Of a DNA stretch of 64,000 nucleotides, positions 49,053-61,913 are shown piece after piece. Position 1 is the first letter of the stretch. Every line of letters begins with the position of its first letter. Both the position numbers and the translations under genes were made by a program. Source of the stretch: Hedera helix (Eukaryota; Streptophyta; Magnoliopsida; Apiales; Araliaceae); contig OX359267.1 of NCBI GenBank assembly GCA_947179155.2, positions 54,822,792 through 54,886,791 on the forward strand. The letters are read 5' to 3'. Below the pieces are notes generated by a model that was not told where the DNA came from, ran no database searches, and was given only the letters and a program-made list of their open reading frames with translations.

Positions 49053-50721
49053 GTATAATATTAATATTATTAGTTTAATACATCGATAAAAGTTTTATAT
49101 GTGATTTAACAAGAATAAAGAAAAAATTTACATTATATTTTTGAGTTTTGGATAGAAATAATAGAAAACTTAAATTATGATGGGAAAAAAAGAGTGTAAT
49201 AGAAAACTTATAAATAGTTTAGACAAACAGTAATGTAGAGATTATAAAAGATTTGCTAAAGATTTTCTCATTTTATTTTAAATCCAGCCCTTTACTTTTT
49301 AAAGGAAATTTCTCACAAAAAAAAGTGACCAAAATTTTGGTTTATTCATTTTCTTTTGTATCCCTTAAAATACTCACAAACAAGATAAATAGATATTAAA
49401 CTTGAGTTTTCATTTATTTATTTTCGTTATTTCTTGTTGTTTTAAAACTTAAAAATAATATAAACAAAATATAATTACTATCATTTCCGTAACATAACCT
49501 TCATTATTATATTCGTAGTTAATATTAATGTTACATTTGTAAATATAAAATTATTTTTAAAAGTTTTATTTAAAAATATATTTTAAATTTTAGAATAAAG
49601 AGAGTATATACTGTATTTTATTCTAGTTTTTAAATTATTTTTATAATTAAAAAAATATTTTGTTCAAAATGAAATCAAATTCTAAATCCGTCAGAGCCTT
49701 CCGCGTGATTGTCCGCAACTTGTGGGAAAAGACGAATAGATCGAGGAAGACTCTCTCTTTTAATTTTTAATTCTCCTTCTTTGGTTGGGGACGCGATTCA
49801 AGTTTGCTTGTTTGTTAAGGAAAACTTGAGGGGGAAAAATGGTTCGAAATGACGTAATTGTGAAGTGCTGCGAAACTCCATCGGGACGACCATCAAGTTT
49901 TTCTCATAGCGAACGACTTAAACTAATTGACCAAATTTTGGTCCAATTGTATGATACCAGCACCACAACATTGTGAGTTAAGAATTGAAGGATAACATAA
50001 ATATTTAAAAAAAAAACAAAGCAAATGCCAGTGGCCAACTAAAGGTATTGCCAAGCGACCGTTTAATTAATTTTAGTTGTAGGCGTAAAACTATTGCTGA
50101 CCCAATTAATTGCATGCAGTGTGTACAGTATTTTGATATATAATAAAGTTTAAGTTGAATGAGTAGCAAAAGATATGTTATAAAATAAATCATGTTAGAT
50201 ATTACGTGTGAATTTAGTTATGACCAAAACTAAGAACAAAATGATAGTATAATTTTCTGTTTTTCGAAGAGATTCCATTCAAAATTAATATATTAATTAT
50301 ACCACCCCCTCCGTTTCAAAATGTAATAACAAAATGACTCTGAGTTTCCAAAATAAAATGATTTTTAATATTATACATATAAAAAAAAAATTGAATTTGA
50401 TTTGCATAGACCTGATGTGTGTCTCATAACTTAAAATTGTAAGTTATCTAATTTAATTTTTATATTTTAATAAAAAAAAAATATATATATATTATAATGA
50501 ATTGAGTAATTGAGTATATAATACATATAAAGATTGAGCATTTTATAACACTGTATTGTGAAATAATTTAAGTATCGTAAAACAGTGGTATGATAGTTAA
50601 GTTATTTTGCAATACTTTTGTTGTGGAAGATTCTGTTTTATTTAACTTTTGGTCATAAAATTTTATAAGAAACGATGTAAAATCATATTCAACTAAAATT
50701 ATTATTTGTTATAAATTAACT

Positions 50722-50759
<38 letters not shown>

Positions 50760-53598
50760 CCATTCAAATCGAATTCATGCACAACTAAAATTGTTATGAT
50801 TAGATGTGTTTACAATTCTTAGGAAGGACAAAAAAAATAGGCGCTAAAAAAGGGGCCGAGACAGTTCTAAGAAGTTCCTAAATGTGAACTAAAATACTAC
50901 TAGTTGCTAAAACAGGGCCAAGACGAGTTCTAATAAATTCAAATGTGACTAAAAATACTAGTCAAAATAAAAGGTGCCAAAAGACATTTATTATGTGTGC
51001 TACCAAAAATAGTCAAAGGCGTGGGTGAACGAACCATCCATGTCAAACACATAACCGTGTGATGTAACTCGTCACACTACAAAATGCCAAACCAGTCCAA
51101 CACAGTGGGCTGTGGCTATACCATCCATATCCATCTCCATTATGTATCTGCGCTACTGTTCAGTTTGAACCGTCTCTACCATTCACACCACTACAAAATG
51201 GAGAAATTCCGTGTATATCCATTCATAATTTCATATTTTCATATTTTTTGACAACTCTTATGAGGGTCTCTATCACGCTCCAATAATTAGGATCACGCGC
51301 ATTAACGAGAAGTAGGCGGAGTACCGCACAAAGAAAGGTACAATGTACTTATTAAAGAAAACGTTTTGATAAATTATTTTTTTTTTTAAAATTTAAATAA
51401 AAATAATATTTTTATATTTTACAGTTCAAAATTAATATTAACTTACTATTAAACTAACTAAAAAAATACGTCTTTGTTATTTTCAATAGGTGAAGGAATT
51501 TATACCACTTCCGAATTTTAAGATCCATTACGTTACGAGCCAACAAGACAATAATAAGGACCTCTAGTAATAAATGAAATGGGCACAAACGCTCGAGTAT
51601 CTGGGACCCAATTGGCCGATTATCACCACAAATTTGTTGGCCCCTGCCGAAGCAAAGTTTCTTAGAATTTTCCTTTCCCGAAGAGTAGTGCTGTCTTTTC
51701 TATTCTCATCCACGTTTGTCTGGTCACAATTAATGCTTTTAAATTCGTATGGGACATGCAATAAAAAAAATTATCCAATAGATAAATTATTGATTTAATC
51801 AATAATAATATTATAAATATATAAAAAAACTATATTATTAATAATTAATAAAATTTTAAAATATTTTATTTTTTATAAGTTAAAATATAATAAAATTATG
51901 TTATAATATTGTTAAATATATTTAATTTTAAAATTAAAATTTTTTTATACAAAAAACACTATAAAATCAATTTTCTCGATCAATTTAACTAATTTTATCA
52001 GTTTAACCACCGATTTGACTGGTGGTCAACCAGCTTGATCCAAATTTTGAACAAAATGAATCAATTGGTCCAAATTAAATCAAATATAAAATTGTTCTTA
52101 TTTAATCGATTAAACTGGTCGATTCGGTTCGAATTTTAAAAATATATTTTAAAATTTTTGATGATCAATTAAATTGTTGACATGATACCTACTTTGACTT
52201 TTGAATCAGTTCAGACCACTGAATTTTATTTCATACTTCGCAATTAATTCTAAAATTCTTCACGTAATTTTGTCCATGGGAAATGTACGAAATAATCTGG
52301 AGTACATTATTTGGGATTATACCATATACTTTCTTTCTGTCTTGACTAGAGTACCCTTCACCGTCGAAAAGCTTAATGACTAAAGTATCCTTCTCCTTTT
52401 ATTTTGTGTATGTGTATGCGAACCGTGACGGTAAAGGTGGGAGGAAAAATGACAATTACTATAATTACTTCACTCATACAATTTAGTATTCGTAACAAAG
52501 TAATTTTTCTCAACGATTAGAATCAAATCATATTTTAATTTTAGAATTTTATAAATTATTTTTGTAATAAAACGGAGAGAGTATATAACTTCAAAAAAAT
52601 ATTAACAAAATTAATACTCCTTCTATTTTAAAATACTATGTATTTTGCATATCATTTTAAAAATTGACGAGAGTAAAAAATTATTAACAATAGTAGGTTA
52701 TCCATTCATAAGTTATATTTTGAGTAAATGGTTCATGAAATTTTATCAAGTAAATGCTACATAGTCCATGGCATTTTCTTAGAAAAATTAGTTGAAACAT
52801 TCAAAAGATTGATTAGGCAAAACTCAAAATATCTGTCCAAGTGTCCGGAGTTTTTACGACATATATTATTAGAGAGCATCTTTAATAATAATAGTAAAAA
52901 ATAAAATTCAGCTCGAGATTTATTGATTTATGTGATAATTTAAAGAACATTATTTGTTATTTTAATATTCTATGCCTCGTCAATTTCTTTAATTCAATTA
53001 ATGCAGTATTTGACTTTAAACAATAATAATTGATAACATTTGAAATAATTAATAACATTCATTTTTTAAAAAGAAAAACAAAATATGACTTTAGCTTTTT
53101 TCATATGTTTTTTAAAATAAAATAAATATTTTGAAGACACAATGTCAAATTATCAATTCTGAAGAGAAAAAATAAAATTGTAAATTTGATGACTAAAATT
53201 AAAGAAATTGTTAAAAATAATTTTTTTAATGTAATTTACTTATTTAAGTATCTTAAAATTATTAAATAGACTGTTGGAGATATTTTTACTCTGTATAAGA
53301 ATACGATAAATTGACACAAAAAACAAAAGTCAAAAGAGCAAAATAAAATACGCGTTTCATAAAATACACAAATGGCAGATCTTGTTATTTTAATAGAAAA
53401 CATGGTCGAATGTATTTCCATCGTATCCACACTTCCCAGCTCCTGTACAAGTCGGTATTAAACCCAGCGTCATTGGTCACATCTATAACGCAGTCTCACA
53501 CGACAACCACGAACTCTCTGAAACTGAGACCTTATAGTTGCAGATAGATTTATAAAATAGTTACATTCATACATACGGTGAGGAGAGAGAGAAAGCAA
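46789..53598. other. 6.8-kb divergent intergenic region between the two ABCA genes
   Basis: Both flanking genes are transcribed outward from here. The region is strongly AT-rich and has microsatellites at 48009-48050 ((TA)n(CA)n), 48561-48598, 49019-49046 and 50726-50757. The stretch 47200-47640 repeats TTTATAAGTTAAAA on both strands and may be a decayed MITE. 51990-52230 has repeated GGTC/CCGATT words, as in degenerate plant repeats. No gene is supported. A TTATAAAAT box at about 53550-53558 lies about 45 bases upstream of the ABCA2-like ATG. Confidence 0.6.
53550..53558 (+). promoter_or_regulatory. TATA-like box of the ABCA2-like gene
   Basis: TTATAAAAT is followed by a short purine-rich leader before the ATG at 53599. 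The implied leader is only about 20 nt, so a different start site upstream is possible. Confidence 0.35.
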
Positions 53599-56500
53599 AT
53601 GGAATTACAGAGGGGATTCCCTTTGCTGTTCCAACAGTTCAAAGCTTTGTTCGTGAAAAACTTTATTCTCTCATGGCGAAACAAGCGAGCCACATTCCTT
53701 CAACTATTCTCTTCACTCTTCTTCATATTCCTAATCTTCTGCATCGAAAAAGCCATCGTAGCTCGTTTCGGGTCTTCTACTTCATTTGAGAATGTATTTG
53801 ATCCCGAAACAGTTTTCTCCCATCCAATTCCTCCGTGCGAGGATAAGTATTACATCAAGCTTCCGTGTTATGACTTCGCTTGGAGCGGCAGTGATAGCGC
53901 AAAAATTCAGGAAATCGTCAGGCGAATCATGGAAAATAACCCTGGAAGACCTATTCCTTCCACCAAGGTATAATAGATTTGATTTATTCTTTCCTATTCT
54001 TTTTTGATTGAATTGCATTTGTTGTAAATTTGATATGTCGACTTAGAATGAAGTTATCTGAGTTATTCTAAGTTAGAATTCGTGTGTGCTGTTTAGATTC
54101 GGTGAGGTTTGGTGTTTTCAATTTAGGATCACCACTAATAAAAGACTTTTGTTTACCTCTGAAACTTGGTAAATGCAAGGAAAGTGAATGAAAAGGAAAA
54201 GATAATAAAAAAGTGAAAAAGAAAGGAAGAAAGGAAGAAAACAAAGTATATATATTTTTTTAATTAAAAAAAAACTTCCAATGAACATTAGTCCGATTAT
54301 TTTATATATAATCTTGAAAATTTGTTCTTATTTCTCTTGAAAATTATATTTATTCTTCTTTCTCATGAATAACAGTAGGTAAAAAATCTTCAACTCATCG
54401 CATTTTCAAAGTGAAGTTAGCTGCTGTCCAAGCTATTTAACTATCGACTGAATTTTTAAAGTGTAAAGGAGGCGTATGTCCTAAAGTAATCCAATTAGTT
54501 ATTATCAAATAATTTCTGCCAAAGCTATTTAATTATCCATTGAATTTTTCAAGTGCAAAGTCAGGGGTTAGGCCTAAAGTAGTCAAATTGGGTAGCTATA
54601 TTATAATCTGGTGAACAGTGGCCTTCATTTTTTCTATATGTATCTACTGAAAGGGGGAAAAAATTTCTGCTCCACGTTTCAAGCATATATCTATATCAGT
54701 TAGTATTAGTTTGAATTTATTTTAGCAAATATCTATCACTCATTCACCTTTAAAAACACGAGCCCCTGAATTTTCGATTTCGGCAATACCATTGTTCGTT
54801 CTCCATACGATTCTGTAGAGTTTCTTCCTTCATTCATTTCTTATTTGGTGGTGTCAGATTTTTACAGAGTAATGTTCTTATTTCAAGGGTTAGGATTAGA
54901 ATGGTAATTTAACTTAGCAATAGCTGAATAATGTTTTGTGTAGTTTTTATTTTCTCTTTCTTAGGGTTGTTATATTTCTATTATTTGTAGTTGGATTGAT
55001 ATTTCTGCAAGTTGTAGAGAGAAATGAATTTTTATGCTATGGTTGTCATGCTCTGATTCTTAAAGTTTTTCTTCCTGAAGTAGAACTATTGTAGGCCCAC
55101 TTTGCATTTTCATTAGATTAACCATTATACAAACTCAAAATCAAGTTTGGAGCAACAAAAAAAAAAAAAGGATTTACTGGGTGTTCTCCCAATAAAAAGT
55201 TACTGTTCAATGAGAAACGCCAAGAAGATGTTGCTATTATGTTGGTGTTTTCCTTGAGAATAAGCTGCTATTGGAGATTTAACAAAATTCTATATAAATA
55301 GTGTATGTGTTTGTGTGTAAACTATATATAAGCAAACAAATGAAAAAAATAAAAGAAAACAAAAACTTTATAGTATTTTAATTCAACATCCAAGATGAAG
55401 CTAACAATTCTTACCATGAGTGTTTCCCTTCCTGTAAAATCATCTAGTCTGGAAAACTACTTGTTACTTTCTTTGTTCTACGAACAATTGTACTGGGCAT
55501 ATCCTTACATTGGTATACTTTTCTTAAACACAAAAAGGAAGATATAGTACTATGAGAATGGCTGATATGACTGAGATCCACTGGATAATCTATCCTTCCT
55601 TGATTTGTGCAGGTAAGACCATTTAGAACAAGCAGTGAAGTGGATGAGTGGCTTTTCAGTGATCCTATGCATTGTGCAGGAGCACTGCATTTTAATGAGA
55701 CAAGTGCTACTGTAATAAGTTATGGCATACAGACTAATTCAACATCAGTTAGCAAGAGAGGGAATTATGAAGATCCCACACTGAAATTCCAGATTCCACT
55801 TCAACTTGCTGCTGAGCGTGAAATAGCAAGATCTTTGATAGGAGGTGATTGATATTAAACGCATTTCATTTTGGTCCTTCTATTTTATTCATTTACATTA
55901 CGATTGTTTTGACCTTCATTTCACCTAATGACTAAATAGTCTAAATCTCTCATTTTTTTCTTTGCTTCATATCCAGATCCAAACTTCAGCTGGATTGTCA
56001 GTCTTAAGGAATTTGCGCACCCTGCAATTGTTGATTTCTCTGCTGTGGGTACAGTTGGACCAACTTTTTTCCTGGCAATTGCCATGTTTGGTTTTGTGTT
56101 TCAAATTAGTTCTTTGATCACCGAGAAAGAACTCAAGCTTCGGCAGGTATCGTCATGTTACTTTTATGATCTCAAGAAAAAACCATGTCAAACTATTCTT
56201 ATGCTCTTCATCTCACATTTTCTTAATAGGCAATGACTATGATGGGTCTTTATGATACTGCATTTTGGTTGTCATGGCTTTCGTGGGAGGGAATTATCGC
56301 AATTTTTTCATCCCTTTTCACAGTTCTCTTTGGAATGATGTTTCAGTTCGATTTTTTTTTGAACAACAACTTTGTTGTTCTGTACCTTTTGTTCTTTCTT
56401 TTCCAATTAAATATGGTAAGTTCCTTTATTCCGAAATCAAACTTGTTATTTCAAATTGGGCATAGCATTCTTTAGGTGAAACTTTATCTTTAAGATATCA

Positions 56501-59500
56501 TGTATAAATGATTTTCTTATAATCCAATGCCAGATTGGTTTCGCATTCATGCTATCAGCCTTCATTAGCAAGTCATCTTCGTCCACAACTGTGGGTTTCT
56601 CTGTATTTATCATCGGCTTCCTTACTCAGGCAAGTTCTGTCTTCACAATTTTGAACAGGAATTACTGGCCCAGTCATCTGACAGATCTTTTTTTTTTGTA
56701 GCTTGTCACAACATTTGGATTTCCTTACAGTGATAACTTCTCGAGTACCTATCGGAGCATTTGGTCATTGTTCCCACCTAATCTTCTTGCTGAAGCTCTG
56801 CAATTGCTTGCTGATGCAACTTCTACTCCTGAAGATCCTGGAATCAGCTGGAGCGGAAGAACAAAGTGTGCCTCAAATGATACAGAGTGTGTGATCACAA
56901 TTGTATGTTTAAAGTATTTTATTTTATTTTCAGTTTTGGTCCCCATTTCCTTCATTAATCATTGTTTCCTTTTCTATTTTCCCCTCTCTCTCTCTTACTC
57001 CAAATTTATTCTTCAAGCTTATATTCACTTTTATCTCATATAAAGCTTGATCCTTTTCATTGCTGTTGACTCACATTCTATGTCTTCGTTTTTTGTCTTT
57101 GACAGAATGATATCTATATATGGCTTGTATCGACGTTTGTTCTGTGGTTTGTCCTGGCTATCTATTTCGACAATATAATCCCGAAAGCCGGTGTTAGAAA
57201 ATCAGTGTTTTACTTTTTGAACCCTGGCTACTGGACAGGGAAAGGTGGAAGCAAGGTGGAAGGTAACAGAATTAAAATACAATTTCTGTCCTTCCTTTCT
57301 TGTTCTTCTGATGTTGTTGATGACTAACCTTCCATCTAATTTTTTTTAGAGGGCGGCATATGTAGTTGCACAAGTTCTGTTCCACAACTAGATCATACGT
57401 CTCCAGATGATGAAGATGTCCTTAAGGAGGAAAACATCGTGAAACAGCAAGCTATGGAAGGTGTGATTGATCCAACTGTTTCAGTTCAGATACGTGGCCT
57501 TGTAAAGATATATCCCGGAACAACCAAAATTGGTTGCTGTAAATGCAAGAGGACGTCACCTTACCAAGCTCTTAAGGTTGACATATTACCTTACGTACCA
57601 TTTTGTTTAGTTGCTGTCAGATAAAAGGATTTCATCATGAAATAAATATTGTACTGCAGCATTCACATTTTTCATCTTAATATAGTGTCCAGACCCCACT
57701 GTCAGGTAGTTACCTAGTTCACATCTGAGATCCCCATCCTCCCTCCCCCACCCCGGTCAAAATATTTCTATCGTTGTTACTCAGATTATTGGATTATACT
57801 CCCAAAAACAAAAAAGAGTATAGACAATCATGCTTCAGTGTTTGTGTTGGGGAAAAGAGAGATCCACTGGGTGAAAAGGCATGTTTTTACACCTGAAATA
57901 GAGGTGTGATGGTTTGGTATTCTGTGTTCATAGTTTCCTTAGGAAGTTCAATCCCTCCTACTCAATTGTGCTTGCGTCCTCATAGTCTGGTGTAGTAGTG
58001 TGTAAACATAGAGGCATTGAAGAATTCCCATCAATATCTCTGTGTTCTTTTCAGATTTTGTGACTATCATTTTCATCTAAATCCAGTTCTTGTTATTTAT
58101 CAGTATCACTTTAAGAAACAAAGTGATGTATATAACCATATAAGATGGACTTAACCTTCAGGGTTTGTGGGTGAACTTTGCAAAGGATCAGCTATTTTGT
58201 CTTCTGGGGCCTAATGGAGCTGGGAAAACTACAGCAATCAATTGTTTAACTGGAATTGTGCCGGTTACTAGTGGAGATGGTATTACTATGTTCAGATTTT
58301 CATGTTTATCAATTGCAACTTATCTAGAAAAAGATAGAATTAATGTATTTGTTTTTTTACCAGCATTGATATATGGCAATTCCATTCGAAGCTCTGTTGG
58401 CATGTCAAATATTCAAAGGATGATAGGGGTTTGTCCCCAGGTGATTCTTTGACTTCTGGTTTTTCCCATCAATTTAAATACTGCTTACTTAGTTTAATAA
58501 CAACTTTTCCAAATTAAAGACTTATTTGAGCTCCGTATTTCATAGTTCGATATTCTTTGGGATGCATTGTCTGGTGAAGAACATCTCTACCTCTTTGCAA
58601 GTATCAAGGGTCTGCCCCCTCCTTCACTTGAAACGGTCTGCACTATGCTAACCTGAAACTGGTTTTTGCCTTCTTTTTTTACTTTAGTTACCTATTTCAA
58701 TTACATTTAATGATGTTAAAATCTGGTTGAGCTGACTCAATCCATCGTCTGATGGTTCATATAATCTAAGATGGATTATTTTACTATTGCATAGGTTGCA
58801 CAGAAATCATTAGCAGAGGTGAGACTTGTTGAGGCAGCTAGAATGAGATCTGGCAGCTATAGTGGAGGAATGAAACGCCGCCTTAGTGTAGCAATTGCTC
58901 TCATTGGTGAACCAAAGCTAGTCATTTTGGATGAACCAGTATGCAGATTAGCAAAATCCTAGTTCTTCATTTATGTTAATTTATTTCGTCCAGTCATAAA
59001 ACTTTCATCTTGCAGACTACTGGTATGGATCCAATAACTCGACGACATGTTTGGGACATTATTGAGAATGCAAAGAAAGGGCGAGCAATTGTCCTAACAA
59101 CACATTCAATGGAGGAAGCTGATATTTTAAGTGACCGCATAGGAATTATGGCAAAGGGTAGGCTTCGATGTATTGGAACCTCAATCAGGTTAAAGTCACA
59201 GTTTGGAACTGGTTTTATTGCCAATGTAAGCTTCTCCGAGATCCACAAAGGCTCTCCTATCAAAGGGGATGCTATTACTGCAAAATTTCGCGAGGCCGTG
59301 AAACAGTTCTTTAAATATGTAAGTTGAACGTCAAAGTTGATTGAAATAATAATAATAATACAAAAAATTACTTGCTCTTGATTTGCGGATTACATTGACA
59401 GCATTTGGATGTGTTACCAAAAGAGGAGAACAAGTCCTTCCTGACGTTTGTTATTCCCCATGACAAGGAGAAACTATTGACGGTAAAACACCTCCCACTC

Positions 59501-60633
59501 TATAAAATGTCAACATTGCTTTTGGATTTTCTCAAGTCCATTGACTAGAATAATTAGTTGCTTCAGTTTAACTATGTTGGTTTGGAATAATTCCTGCATT
59601 TTCTTTTAAGGTAGTAGTCATTCTTTGGAGCGGAGGGAGTATAAAATTATTGTGGGATTCAATTAGCAAAAGTCTAATAAAATTAATGTGAATACTTTGA
59701 AAATAACAAATTTTGTAATTAGTAGTACTTTTAGACATACTTTGAAAATAATAAATTTTGTAATTAGTGGTACTTTTAGATATTCGGGATTATATTGACT
59801 AAAATTAAATGAATTTATATTAATTTTGAATTTAAAATTTTCGCAAATTGATTTGAACAAGTCAAATCGAGACTTATTTTGAAACTGATGGATTAACACT
59901 TGCTGAGTTTACTTGTGAGGTAGACTATAATCCCCTGATTTGCACTAAAAAGTATCCTTAAATATATTTTAAATAGGGACACACAGCTGAAATTCTTTCT
60001 CATGTACTTGGTGCTTTTTCCTTTTGCCTTTTTCTTTTCTTTGTCGGGCAATTACCCCTATTAGAATTTCTTTGCGGAGCTCCAAGATAGAGCAAGTGAA
60101 TTTGGTATTGCGGACATCCAACTCGGACTTGCAACACTTGAAGAAGTTTTCTTGAACATTGCAAAGCAGGCAGAGCTAGAAAGTGCTACAGCTGAGGGAA
60201 GGTTCGCTACTCTATCCTTAACTTCAGGAGCTTCAGTACAAGTAAGTGCGCTGGTTGATTGATCTGTATTAAATTTGTTTTGTTGAAGCTACATTGCAAG
60301 TACTGTATATAAATTGACCATTACTATGACTATTGTCATTTTTAATTTCTTATTATGATGTTTATGCAGATACCTATAGGAGCAAGATTTATAGGGATAC
60401 CAGGAACAGAGTCGACAGAAAATCCCAGAGGTGTTATGGTAGAAGTATACTGGGAGCAAGATGATTCTGGAACCCTTTGTATTTCTGGACACTCAGCAGA
60501 AGCTCCGATACCGCGTCACGTTCAACCAGTGGTTCCTTCAACAACCACTTCCAACAGAATATTCCTTGGTCGTGAAAGACTGATTTATGGAAGTGTGATT
60601 GATCCTACGGAAATCGGTAGGGCAAATTCTTAA
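53599..60633 (+). CDS. ABCA2: half-size ABC transporter, ABCA2-like, 963 aa, 16 exons
   Basis: Exons: 53599-53967, 55613-55844, 55977-56146, 56230-56415, 56534-56629, 56702-56902, 57106-57262, 57350-57576, 58162-58279, 58364-58440, 58546-58635, 58795-58938, 59016-59318, 59402-59482, 60065-60241, 60370-60633. All phases close, giving 963 aa, close to Arabidopsis ABCA2. The ATG at 53599 (MELQRGFPLLFQQF) is chosen over an upstream non-ATG extension. One N-terminal membrane helix (about 33-52) is followed by a lumenal loop, then a membrane block in exons 3-7 (ITEKELKLRQAMTMMG, WLSWEG). In the single ATPase domain Walker A is GPNGAGKTT (562-570), the signature YSGGM is at 663-667, Walker B LVILDEP at 683-689 and the switch His at 719. 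A Cys-rich CCKCK patch precedes the ATPase. The C-terminal tail (GARFIGIPGTE ... VMVEVYWEQDDSGTLCISGH) is typical of the ABCA2 branch. Intron 5 is GC-AG. The substrate is unknown; the family handles lipids. Confidence 0.95.
53968..55612 (+). other. intron 1 of the ABCA2-like gene, 1.6 kb
   Basis: It runs from AAG|GTATAA to TGTGCAG|GTAAGA. A long first intron is usual in plant transporter genes and can carry expression signals. I see no coding sequence or clear element inside it. Confidence 0.8.
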
Positions 60634-61913
60634 TGTTAAGATACTAGTAGAAACAACAGGGTTTTGTAGATATTCTGGATATTGTAGATTATTATACAGA
60701 GTAGCGTAGTACCAGAAAATGAAGGGTGGGGAAGAATTATACACATAGCTATATCATTCCTGTATAACAGTCTCATCTTTTATCGTGAAAATTACAACTA
60801 TATATTGTTTTGGATTGCTATGAAATTGTTTGCCTAACTAATACAGTATATGAAATTGTTTCCGTTAGACTAATAGCTGTAAATTACTAGTTTACAACTA
60901 TCTTAACAAGGGGAGTAGACAGTACATTTAAGAATTCTAGATTATGCTTAAAATTTCTCTTAAAGTGCACAGTTGTTTAGCACTTACTAGATATATAATC
61001 AGGTGTGCATTTACTACTAAATGATATCTACATCAGATCACAATATTAACTATGAAACTCCATCGATTTGGCGATCGACGAATGAAACAACTATTAGGTC
61101 ACCATCCTTTTCTAAGTCCCAACGATAAGCATCGTCTTGTTCACCGGAACAAATATTTAGATCCCAACAAGGTCTCGGTGAGAAACTTCAGCTTGAAGAT
61201 CATTTGAAAAATAAGTACAACAGTTTCCCCATCACCTGCAAGCAAAGAAGATACTGGATCCAAGCTCTATTAACACAGATAAATGCCTCTACTAACCACA
61301 AAAGATTATAAGCTCATAGTCAAAACATTTCATGATTATGAAATATATTCCTAATTTAGTGTCCACACAGTAAAGGGAAATGTTTCCTTCATATAATCGC
61401 CTCTCCTACTCGCACTCTGCGGTTATTTGACCTAGTCTTTTTCGTAATTACCACAATGCAGCTTATGGTAATAATTACCACACCTAATCATATAGTTGTC
61501 TCGATGACTCGATCTTTGTATTCTCAGAATACCAATCAATCTCTGCTCTTAAACGTCTTTATCATAAGAGCTCAGCGTCTTTTTAAGACTTGAATTTGTT
61601 TTCTAAGTGTTAACTCAGGCTATGTGATGGCTTCCTTACCTGGTGTGGAAACCATTCTCAGATGGATTTCAATCTTTGCTTGCTCATTCCATGGTTTTTC
61701 TTGCATCATATCTGCTGAAGTTGAAAGTTCCTGAAGGTTGCATCTTGGTTTCTCAAGTTCCTTGGTTCATTTAGTTGAGACACTATCCACATTCATAGCA
61801 GAGCCATTCTGGTTGTCAATCTACTCTGATGGCAGGCTAGAGAAAAAAAGTCATGCCAATGAATAATGTGAGGCATCAGCGGTGCATGTAGTAAACCCCC
61901 AATAAAACTGATT
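60634..61913. other. spacer between the convergent ABCA2-like and PPR loci
   Basis: It begins with the 3' UTR of the ABCA2-like gene. On the minus strand a coding-like piece lies at 61050-61235: it follows an acceptor-like CTTGCAG and ends in an open stretch containing DDAYRWDLEKDGDLIVVSF before TAG at 61052-61050, but two in-frame stops precede that stretch. The rest (61260-61900) has no gene I can support. Confidence 0.45.

Noticed and set aside
51574..51798. 74-codon plus-strand open frame between the ABCA genes
   Set aside because: No recognisable domain, no splice context, no conserved look; an equal-sized frame occurs on the other strand.
58165..58452. Single 95-codon coding segment with Walker A
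   Set aside because: It is two exons joined by an unspliced 84-nt stop-free intron. Relatives lack the 28 residues, so splicing is the default reading.
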